Part shown: in pieces, positions 1 through 5,535 of the stretch
Numbering within the stretch: position 1 is the first letter of the stretch
How the letters are laid out: each line of letters starts with the position of its first letter
Origin: an uncultured Clostridia bacterium
Lineage (GTDB): Bacteria; Bacillota; Clostridia; Christensenellales; UBA1242
Assembly: GCA_944383945.1 (NCBI GenBank)
Contig: CALWRL010000038.1
Span: forward strand, 1-6,812
DNA length: 6,812 nt
Direction of reading: 5' to 3'
The notes under the pieces: generated by a model
What the model was told of the DNA's origin: nothing
Seen by the model: only the letters and a program-made list of their open reading frames with translations
Databases searched by the model: none
Program-made: the position numbers and the translations under genes

Positions 1-2133
1 TATACAAAGCTCACTGTTCCAGTTAGGACAATTTAAAGCAATTCCTCTTTTTTCAAATTGCGAAGTGTTAGTTGGATCTCTTCCATCAGGACTAAAACCA
101 GAAACTTTTAATTTATTACCTTCTCTTAAAGAAATTGGTTTCATAACATTTTCAGCAAACTTTTCTTCAATAGAACAACCCAAGCATTTTCCACATTCTC
201 CATTGCAACCATCATGCTCGTAATAATTTAATTCGCTATCAAAAACTTCATTAGTCAAATTGCTTAATGATATTTCCTTTAAATTGTCAAACGATAAAAC
301 TGCTTTTTCGTTTGCTAAAACAACTTTTTCACCCTTTCTTTTATATGTTTTTCTAACAGCTTCTATCATTTCGTTTTTAGCTGTTTCAAAATCAATTACG
401 TTGCTTGTTTTAAAGAATGCCGATTGCATAATAATATTAATCTTGTTTCCAAGCCCAAGCGAACTCGCAATATTTTGTGCATCAATGGTAAACAATTTTG
501 CATTCTTCTTAACTAAATCTTGTTTAAAGAAAATAGGTAAATTTTTATTTAGTTCATCTTCTTTTAAAACAGTGTTTAACAAAACAGTTCCATTCATTTT
601 TAGGTGTTTTAATATGTTAAATTTGTTTATAAAACTGTAATTATGAATTGCAATAAAATCCGCTTCTTCTATTTCATAAGGCATTAAAATTTCTTTGTCG
701 GAAAATCTTAAATGCGAAACAGTTAAACTGCCAGACTTTTTGGAATCATATTCAAAATATCCTTGAACAAATTTATTAGATGAATTTCCAATAATCTTAA
801 TGCTGTTCTTGTTCGCACTAATTGTGCCATCAGAGCCTAGTCCAAAGAACATCATTTGGTAACAATCATTGCCAACAATATCTTTAAAATTAGAAATTAA
901 TTCGCTGTTAAGGTTTAGCGAGCAGTTTGTAACATCGTCTTCAATTCCAACAGTAAATGAATTTTTATTTTCACCAACTAAATTTTCAAAAACAGCAATA
1001 GCACATGAAGGTGTAAATTCTTTACTACCAAGCCCATATCTTCCACCAATAACATCAACTTTTAATCCATGTATATTAATACTAGAACAAACATCAACAT
1101 ATAAAGGTTCGCCAACAGCTCCGCTCTCTTTTGTTCTATCTAAAACTGCAATTTTTTTAACAGTTTTTGGTAAAGAATTAATAAAAGCTTGTGTGTTAAA
1201 AGGCCTGTATAATCTAACATTTAAAACGCCTATTTTACCTAATTTTTTGAAAACATTTTCATTATCTTTAATTTTTCTAACAACATCTTTAATCGTTTGA
1301 GCGGCACTACCCATAACAACAATAACATTTTTTGCGTCTTCGTCGCCATAATATTCAAAAGGTTTGTAATTTCTGCCTGTAATTTTACCAACTTCAACCA
1401 TGGTTTTTTCAATAATTGAAAAAGCCTTGTCATAATAACTATTTGAAGCCTCTCTGTTTTGGAAATAAACATCTGGGTTTTGAGCTGTTCCAGATTGATG
1501 AGGATTTTTAGGAGTTAATGCTCGCTCTCTAAATTTTTTAATATCATCAAAAGATATAAGTTTTAAAATATCATCATTTGTTATTTCTTCAATTTTTTGA
1601 ATTTCATGAGATGTTCTAAATCCATCAAAGAAATGAATAAAAGGCAAACTCGTTTTAAGACTTGCCAAATGAGCGATTAAAGCACAATCCTGAGCTTCTT
1701 GAACAGAAGATGATGCTAACATTAAAAAGCCAGTTGATCTGGCAGCCATAACATCAGAATGATCCCCAAAAATTGAAAGCGCATGAGTTGCAACTGCCCT
1801 AGCTGAAACATGAAAAACAGTTGGCAATAATTCACCAGCAATTTTAAACATGTTAGGAATCATTAACATCAATCCTTGGCTACAAGTAAAAGTTGTTGTT
1901 AATGCACCCGCTTTTAAACTTCCATGAACAGCGCCAGCAACCCCGGCTTCAGATTGCATTTCAACAATTTTTAATTTTTTGTTAAAAATATTTTTTTCTC
2001 CAGCCGTTGCCATTTCATCACAAACTTCCGCCATTGGGCTTGAAGGAGTTATTGGATAAATAGCACTAACTTCACTTAATTTATAAGCAATTCTTGCACA
2101 CGCAGTATTTCCATCTACGCAAATTTTGGACAT
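1..2133 (-). CDS. nifJ: pyruvate:ferredoxin (flavodoxin) oxidoreductase, N-terminal 711 residues, cut by window edge
   Basis: The enzyme oxidises pyruvate with CoA to acetyl-CoA and CO2 and passes electrons to ferredoxin or flavodoxin in the cytoplasm. The reading frame is open from the ATG at 2133 to base 1 with no stop. Residues 26-31 read YPITPS, 58-62 EMQSE, and a SAR motif ends at R112. T29, E62 and R112 fall at a constant offset of two from the pyruvate-site Thr31, Glu64 and Arg114 of the Desulfovibrio africanus enzyme. The GDHSDVMA and FFDGFRTSHE motifs follow. The gamma-type domain has FGLGSDGT at 430-437 followed by an ANKNSIKIIG motif. The frame ends in the ferredoxin-domain lead-in (CPNWNSELC). 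NifJ usually has about 1,170 residues, so the two 4Fe-4S clusters' remaining ligands and the thiamine diphosphate domain lie outside the window. AGGGGG sits four bases before the start. One oddity is a four-cysteine cluster at residues 643-653. Confidence 0.97.
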   Translation of the reverse strand, partial: MSKICVDGNTACARIAYKLSEVSAIYPITPSSPMAEVCDEMATAGEKNIFNKKLKIVEMQSEAGVAGAVHGSLKAGALTTTFTCSQGLMLMIPNMFKIAGELLPTVFHVSARAVATHALSIFGDHSDVMAARSTGFLMLASSSVQEAQDCALIAHLASLKTSLPFIHFFDGFRTSHEIQKIEEITNDDILKLISFDDIKKFRERALTPKNPHQSGTAQNPDVYFQNREASNSYYDKAFSIIEKTMVEVGKITGRNYKPFEYYGDEDAKNVIVVMGSAAQTIKDVVRKIKDNENVFKKLGKIGVLNVRLYRPFNTQAFINSLPKTVKKIAVLDRTKESGAVGEPLYVDVCSSINIHGLKVDVIGGRYGLGSKEFTPSCAIAVFENLVGENKNSFTVGIEDDVTNCSLNLNSELISNFKDIVGNDCYQMMFFGLGSDGTISANKNSIKIIGNSSNKFVQGYFEYDSKKSGSLTVSHLRFSDKEILMPYEIEEADFIAIHNYSFINKFNILKHLKMNGTVLLNTVLKEDELNKNLPIFFKQDLVKKNAKLFTIDAQNIASSLGLGNKINIIMQSAFFKTSNVIDFETAKNEMIEAVRKTYKRKGEKVVLANEKAVLSFDNLKEISLSNLTNEVFDSELNYYEHDGCNGECGKCLGCSIEEKFAENVMKPISLREGNKLKVSGFSPDGRDPTNTSQFEKRGIALNCPNWNSELCI

Positions 2134-2137
2134 AAAT

Positions 2138-2143
2138 CCCCCT
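2138..2143 (-). promoter_or_regulatory. Shine-Dalgarno site of nifJ
   Basis: AGGGGG lies four bases upstream of the ATG at 2133. It is by far the most G-rich stretch in this A/T-only intergenic region, and it fixes the start at the residue preceding SKICVDGN, the normal NifJ N-terminus. Confidence 0.8.
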
Positions 2144-2164
2144 ATATAAAAAATATCAAGTATA

Positions 2165-2192
2165 ATTATATTCATTTTAAATTATTTTTCAA
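2165..2192 (-). promoter_or_regulatory. predicted sigma-A-type promoter of nifJ
   Basis: On the minus strand TTGAAA (2192-2187) is followed after 16 bases by a perfect TATAAT (2170-2165). This predicts a start near 2158 and a leader of about 25 bases carrying the Shine-Dalgarno site. The -10 lies within a small palindrome (TATAATTATA). The assignment is by consensus match only; the region is so A/T-rich that chance matches are possible. Confidence 0.6.
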
Positions 2193-2224
2193 ATAAAAAA
2201 TAAAAAAAATAAATAAAAAAATAT

Positions 2225-2253
2225 TTTACAAAATAGTTGATATTTAATATAAT
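2225..2253 (+). promoter_or_regulatory. predicted sigma-A-type promoter of the metal exporter gene
   Basis: TTTACA (2225-2230), 17 bases, then a perfect TATAAT (2248-2253). The predicted transcript starts near 2260, about 15 bases before the ATG. That is too short for a metal riboswitch and barely long enough for a ribosome binding site; no recognisable Shine-Dalgarno sequence is present in it. Confidence 0.6.
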
Positions 2254-2274
2254 TTAGTGCTAAAGTAATTAACA

Positions 2275-3231
2275 ATGTTAGATGTAATTTTAGATGCTTT
2301 AATAGATACATTAAAGATAGTTCCCGTTTTGCTCTTGGTCTATCTTTTAATTTCGTATTTAACACACCACAAAGAAGAACCATATAAATTTTTAACAAAA
2401 AAAAGCAAACGATATGGGCCTCTCTTAGGCTCTCTTTTAGGAACAATTCCTCAGTGTGGCTTTTCCGCAGTTATGGCAGATTTGTTTTCAAAGCGAGCAA
2501 TAACATTAGGAACATTGTTTTCGGTTTTTCTTGCCACAAGCGATGAAGCAATACCAATTTTAATTTCCAATCCAAGTTGGTATAAAGAACTTTTGATAAT
2601 AATTTGTGTTAAATTTTTAATAGGACTAATTTTTGGCTACTTAATTGATTTTAGTTTAGAAATTGTAGAAAAAGCACAAGGTAAAAATAAACTTTCAAAA
2701 AAATTAAAATATGAAGCATTAGATGTGCATGGAAATTTAAAAAAGGTTAATATAGAACACTCACACGACCACGAAAATTCATGCTCTTGTCATTCTAATG
2801 AAGAAAATCACTCTCACACCCACACAGATTCATGCTGTGCAGACAACATATTTTTAGATGCAGTTATTCACACTTTAAAAATATCATTCTTTATTTTAAT
2901 AGTTAACTTAATTTTCGGAATAACAATTTATTATGTTGGAATGGATAATTTTATAAATTTTGTTTCTATCAATGAATATCTTCAACCTTTAGTAACATCT
3001 TTAATTGGTATAATTCCTAACTGCGCAGCATCAGTGTTTTTAATAACTCTTTTTATGGAAGGAGGAATAACGCTTTCTTCAACAATTGCAGGGCTTTGTG
3101 TTGGAAGCGGTGTTGGTTTAGTTGTTCTTTTTAAAAATAATAAAAGTATAAAACAAAATATTTTTATATTAATTTCTTTGTATTTAATTTCGATATCAGT
3201 TGGTTTTATTTTAACACCTATATTACATTAA
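2275..3231 (+). CDS. putative multi-helix heavy-metal/manganese exporter (ArsP_2-like) with His/Cys-rich loop
   Basis: This is an integral membrane protein of 318 residues, probably exporting a metal ion. It is an internal duplication. In the N-half, GTIPQC at 56-61 is followed by a TSDE motif at 88-91; in the C-half, GIIPNC at 245-250 is followed by GGITLSS. Hydrophobic segments fall near 7-28, 48-70, 76-98, 106-127, 194-221, 237-260, 265-287 and 295-316. The halves are joined by a hydrophilic loop (about 133-190). Its residues 162-188 carry seven His and four Cys in HSHDH, CSCH, HSHTH and CC clusters, a typical metal-binding pattern. The architecture fits the family described as a putative 10-TM heavy-metal exporter or 'putative manganese transporter' (Pfam ArsP_2). 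The name comes from pattern recognition and the metal is unknown. The gene is monocistronic, has no regulator beside it, lacks an evident Shine-Dalgarno site, and its stop codon touches the terminator hairpin. Confidence 0.8.
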   Translation: MLDVILDALIDTLKIVPVLLLVYLLISYLTHHKEEPYKFLTKKSKRYGPLLGSLLGTIPQCGFSAVMADLFSKRAITLGTLFSVFLATSDEAIPILISNPSWYKELLIIICVKFLIGLIFGYLIDFSLEIVEKAQGKNKLSKKLKYEALDVHGNLKKVNIEHSHDHENSCSCHSNEENHSHTHTDSCCADNIFLDAVIHTLKISFFILIVNLIFGITIYYVGMDNFINFVSINEYLQPLVTSLIGIIPNCAASVFLITLFMEGGITLSSTIAGLCVGSGVGLVVLFKNNKSIKQNIFILISLYLISISVGFILTPILH

Positions 3232-3263
3232 AAAAAGCAAAATAAATTTAATTTTGCTTTTTT
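3231..3263. terminator. bidirectional intrinsic terminator between the converging exporter and galU-like genes
   Basis: A perfect 13-bp stem pairs 3231-3243 with 3251-3263 around a seven-base loop, AAATTTA. One arm ends in six A and the other in six T, so the hairpin carries a U-tract in either direction, with further T-rich sequence downstream on the plus strand. Its first base is the last base of the exporter's TAA stop. It lies 20 bases past the galU-like stop codon. Confidence 0.85.
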
Positions 3264-3283
3264 ATTTTTTCTTATTTTTTAAA

Positions 3284-4126
3284 TTAAATCCTATTTTTTA
3301 TGTAATCTTTTAACTTGTCGCTATATTCATCATCTTTAAGCGCAAAATCAAAAACCGCAGTTAAATACCCAAATTTGTTTCCAATATCATATCTTGTTCC
3401 GTCAAAATCATAAGCAATAACATCGCCTTGTCTTGCTAAAACATCATAAGCATCGGTTATAATTTTTTCTCCATTTTTTGTTTCAAGATTTTCGCAAACT
3501 TCAAAAATGTTTGGTTTTAAAATATATCTGCCAAGTGTGGATAATGTAGATTTAATTTCTTCTGGTTTTGGTTTTTCTGTTATTTTTGTAACCTGATAAA
3601 CTCTTCCATCTTTGCTTGAATACTCAACCGAAGAATACTTAACAATTAACTCTTTGCTAACATTTTTACATCCCAAAATTGTTTTTCCGGTTTGATTATA
3701 TAAATCAATCATTTGTTTGGAAACTGGTTTGTTGTTGCCTACAAAAAGGTCATCTGCAAACATTAAAAGAAATGGCTCATTTCCAACAAAATCTTTTGCA
3801 AGCATGATAGCTCCACCTGTTCCATTCAAAATTTTTTGTTCAACAAATTTTATTTTAGGAACGAATGTTTTCTTTGCAATTTCATACATTTCCTTGTTTT
3901 TTCCAACTCTCTTTAAAAGGTCGTTGTCTTCTGAAAAATGTTTTATAATTGCTTCTTTATTAGAACCTACTATAACCAAAATTTCATCAACCCCGCTTTC
4001 AATTGCTTCTTCAACAATAATTTGTATTGTTGGTTTATCTATTATTGGTAACATTGTTTTAGAAACAGCTTTTGTAAATGGAAGAAATCTTGTTCCATAT
4101 CCAGCTGCCATAATAACTGCCTTCAT
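3284..4126 (-). CDS. galU: UTP--glucose-1-phosphate uridylyltransferase (GalU family), divergent
   Basis: This cytoplasmic nucleotidyltransferase of 280 residues most likely makes UDP-glucose from UTP and glucose 1-phosphate for cell-surface glycans or glycolipids. The N-terminal signature is present as AAGYGTRFLPFTKA at 7-20, followed by KTMLPIIDKP (23-32). Other family marks are FADD (123-126) at the metal/nucleotide site, EKP at 184-186, LGRYIL (198-203), and DIGNKFGY at 247-254, which holds the usual Asp and Lys. The length is near the family norm of about 290-300. Several positions differ from textbook GalU. The usual IPKEMLP is VSKTMLP, the GLGHAV-type loop is NGTGGAI, and the EIQLTDA-type motif is EKIITDA. 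The fold assignment is secure; exact sugar or nucleotide specificity is less so. AAGGAG stands five bases before the ATG. The gene has its own promoter and terminator. Confidence 0.88.
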   Translation of the reverse strand: MKAVIMAAGYGTRFLPFTKAVSKTMLPIIDKPTIQIIVEEAIESGVDEILVIVGSNKEAIIKHFSEDNDLLKRVGKNKEMYEIAKKTFVPKIKFVEQKILNGTGGAIMLAKDFVGNEPFLLMFADDLFVGNNKPVSKQMIDLYNQTGKTILGCKNVSKELIVKYSSVEYSSKDGRVYQVTKITEKPKPEEIKSTLSTLGRYILKPNIFEVCENLETKNGEKIITDAYDVLARQGDVIAYDFDGTRYDIGNKFGYLTAVFDFALKDDEYSDKLKDYIKNRI

Positions 4127-4131
4127 AATAA

Positions 4132-4137
4132 CTCCTT
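4132..4137 (-). promoter_or_regulatory. Shine-Dalgarno site of the galU-like gene
   Basis: AAGGAG ends five bases before the ATG at 4126 and supports that start, which also gives the normal GalU N-terminus (MKAVIMAAGYGTR). Confidence 0.85.
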
Positions 4138-4172
4138 AATTTAATGTGAATAGTTTCAACAATAACATAAAT

Positions 4173-4201
4173 ATAATATCATAAAAAACGAATTATTACA
4201 A
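4173..4201 (-). promoter_or_regulatory. predicted promoter of the galU-like gene (extended -10)
   Basis: TTGTAA (4201-4196), 17 bases, then TATTAT (4178-4173) preceded by TGA, which gives an extended -10 (TGnTATTAT). The predicted start is near 4166, leaving a leader of about 40 bases with the Shine-Dalgarno site. A promoter is expected here because a terminator for the upstream operon lies immediately before it. Confidence 0.6.
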
Positions 4202-4204
4202 GAT

Positions 4205-4233
4205 AAAAAAATTAAGGAAATTTCCTTAATTTT
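4205..4233 (-). terminator. intrinsic terminator of the Rho-like/DivIVA-domain operon
   Basis: On the minus strand, a 26-base self-complementary stretch (4233-4208) contains the arms AATTAAGGAA and TTCCTTAATT, and its outer A/T pairs run into a T-tract ending at 4205. With a four-base loop the stem is 11 bp. The TAA stop of the DivIVA-domain gene (4228-4226) lies inside the first arm. The hairpin sits ahead of the galU-like promoter, so that gene is probably transcribed independently. Confidence 0.85.
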
Positions 4234-5023
4234 CATCATAAAAATCAAACGATTTCATTATTTCTTGCAAATCTTCCTTCGGATTAATTGCTTCGTTTAA
4301 ATCAAACTTTCCATCACCTTTAGAATAATCAGGAACATTTAACAATTTAGAATATTTTTCAGGAACTTCGTCTTCACTTGATAAAAATTTATCAACTAAA
4401 TTTTCATAATTTTCATTTTCTTCAATTTTTTTTTTTTTTATTGGTTTAATTTGGCTTGCCCTTTCCTCTAACTTTTCTAAATCAGTTTTTTGAGATAATG
4501 TTGGGCGAGGTTTGTTTCTTTTAATAACTTTAACTTTTGCTTCTGATAAATTTGTTTCTGCTTTCATTCCTGCAAGTCGGTTTAAAAGAGATTTAATAGG
4601 GTCTGTTGCAGGCGTTTTTGTCATTAATTCAATATTAAAATCATCTTTTAATGCTACTTTAATAGAAGATTTTAAGTTTTCCATATCCTCTTTTATGTTT
4701 GTAATATCACTAACATTAGAATTATTCCTAATCATCTCATTTAGTAAAATTTCCCATTTTGTGTAAAGCATTCCAAGTTGTTCTAATTTTAATTTATAAA
4801 TTTTTTGCGAACTTTCTTCAATTTCTTTTGCTTTATCAACCGCCGCAGTAAGTGCTAAATTAATCGATTTTTCTTTGTTTTTAACTGCTTCAATTTCTGC
4901 TAAGAGTTTACTAATTTTTTGGTCACGCTCCATAAGCTCGCGTTGATGCTCTAAATTGATTGACACAATATAATTGTCAACTTCCTCTTCATTATATCCA
5001 TTTTTTTGTTTAGAAAAATTCAT
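4226..5023 (-). CDS. DivIVA-domain coiled-coil protein
   Basis: A cytoplasmic scaffold-type protein of 265 residues, last gene of the three-gene operon. The N-terminus has the DivIVA signature GYNEEEVDNYI at 9-19, followed by a coiled coil from about 25 to 98. Its segment EKSINLALTAAVDKAKEIEE resembles the ETLN...A..AE helix of DivIVA and GpsB proteins. Residues 140-215 are a charged, probably disordered linker including KKKK (196-199). The C-terminus is acidic, with DLNEAINPKEDLQEIMKSFD at 241-260. Bacillus subtilis DivIVA inserts Phe17-Arg18 into membranes just before GYD; here those positions read K7-N8, so direct membrane binding by that route is doubtful. The ATG overlaps the upstream gene's TGA as ATGA (5020-5023), and GAGG lies five bases before it, indicating translational coupling. 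An A14 homopolymer (minus strand, 4439-4426) lies within the gene. Its cellular role is not known from sequence; division or polar placement is a family-based guess. Confidence 0.82.
   Translation of the reverse strand: MNFSKQKNGYNEEEVDNYIVSINLEHQRELMERDQKISKLLAEIEAVKNKEKSINLALTAAVDKAKEIEESSQKIYKLKLEQLGMLYTKWEILLNEMIRNNSNVSDITNIKEDMENLKSSIKVALKDDFNIELMTKTPATDPIKSLLNRLAGMKAETNLSEAKVKVIKRNKPRPTLSQKTDLEKLEERASQIKPIKKKKIEENENYENLVDKFLSSEDEVPEKYSKLLNVPDYSKGDGKFDLNEAINPKEDLQEIMKSFDFYDEN
4426..4439 (-). repeat. 14-base A homopolymer inside the DivIVA-domain gene
   Basis: Fourteen consecutive T on the plus strand read as A14 on the coding strand and encode residues around KKKK at 196-199. Losing one A gives about ten new codons and then TAG; gaining one A gives AAT TGA at once. 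Either slip would remove the acidic C-terminal 65 or so residues. Confidence 0.9.
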
Positions 5024-5517
5024 ATCTTCCTCGTGTTATATATTATTGAATAAACAATTGCAAACAAATTTGCTAACCCATTGATAGTTAATAACACTAT
5101 AAATGGAATTAAAGACAATAATTGTTCTGCATACACCACTAGTAATATAGCACACAAGCCTAAAAAAACAAAGGTTTTAATATGAAATTTTTGTCGAAAT
5201 ACAATATATATTGAAAGAGAAGAAAGCGATAATGCCATTAAATATATGCCAATTGTTGTAAGCGTTTTAAAAGAAAAATAGTAGTTTAAAATTCCACAAA
5301 TGCCAGAAAACAAAAGAAAACTTCCCAAAAATAAACTAGCATCAATTTTATAACAAAAAAATCTAATTAAGAAAATTATTCCTAAAATCAAAAGAAAATA
5401 TGAAAACCAGAATTTATAAAATAATACAGTACCAAAAAACAAACTTAAAATTATGCTTATAAAATAAACAAAAAATAATAATAGTGTAGATAATCTAAAT
5501 AAATAAGTTCTATTCAC
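5020..5517 (-). CDS. small six-helix membrane protein, function unknown
   Basis: I do not recognise a characterised family. The protein has 165 residues and is almost wholly hydrophobic, with probable helices at about 7-29, 35-54, 60-81, 85-107, 113-131 and 133-157. Short basic stretches (R8, K35, R52, RQK at 108-110, TRK at 162-164) fit inside-loop positions. There is no signal peptidase site and no catalytic motif. The helix spacing is loosely like small HdeD/DUF308-type proteins, but that is only an impression. The start is GTG at 5517, nested in ATGTGA; no in-frame ATG or TTG exists near the N-terminus and no Shine-Dalgarno site is visible. The gene begins 18 bases after the Rho-like gene's stop, in the same frame, and ends by overlapping the DivIVA-domain gene by four bases. 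This argues that the three genes are translated together and that this protein is the membrane component. Confidence 0.8.
   Translation of the reverse strand: MNRTYLFRLSTLLLFFVYFISIILSLFFGTVLFYKFWFSYFLLILGIIFLIRFFCYKIDASLFLGSFLLFSGICGILNYYFSFKTLTTIGIYLMALSLSSLSIYIVFRQKFHIKTFVFLGLCAILLVVYAEQLLSLIPFIVLLTINGLANLFAIVYSIIYNTRKI
5026..5032 (-). promoter_or_regulatory. Shine-Dalgarno site of the DivIVA-domain gene, inside the membrane-protein gene
   Basis: GAGGAAG (5032-5026) lies within the last codons of the upstream gene and just before the ATG at 5023. Together with the ATGA stop/start overlap it supports coupled reinitiation. Confidence 0.75.
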
Positions 5518-5535
5518 ATATATATTTTTGCCATA

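Larger units (their letters stand above)
2134..2274. other. divergent intergenic region with A-tracts
   Basis: These 141 bases separate the divergent nifJ and transporter genes. Positions 2191-2227 consist of A and T only and contain A-runs at 2195-2200, 2202-2209 and 2215-2221. They lie directly upstream of both predicted promoters, where they could act as UP elements or bend the DNA. I see no clear operator palindrome apart from TATAATTATA at 2161-2170 and no riboswitch-sized leader on either side. Confidence 0.5.

Noticed and set aside
260..640. 126-codon open frame on the plus strand
   Set aside because: It lies antisense to nifJ, which has strong family motifs throughout. It has no Shine-Dalgarno site, and the composition is that of a reversed AT-rich gene.
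869..1300. 143-codon open frame on the plus strand
   Set aside because: It is antisense to the NifJ body, with no ribosome binding site or recognisable domain.
1239..1472. 77-codon open frame on the minus strand
   Set aside because: It is an alternative frame inside nifJ, whose own frame is uninterrupted here.
2254..2274. Metal riboswitch (yybP-ykoY or NiCo type) ahead of the exporter
   Set aside because: The predicted leader is only about 15 bases, and no conserved GC-rich stems exist in the A/T-only intergenic region.
2189..2446. 85-codon open frame on the minus strand across the divergent promoter region
   Set aside because: It overlaps the exporter gene antisense and runs into the A/T-only tract. 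It has no ribosome binding site and no family resemblance.
3231..3263. Short inverted repeat as a mobile-element end or attachment site
   Set aside because: Its position between converging genes, short loop and flanking A/T arms are fully explained by a bidirectional terminator. No partner repeat or transposase is present.
3717..4139. 140-codon open frame on the plus strand
   Set aside because: It is antisense to the galU-like gene, whose conserved motifs explain this stretch.
4512..4766. 84-codon open frame on the plus strand
   Set aside because: It is antisense to the coiled-coil part of the DivIVA-domain gene and has no start signals.
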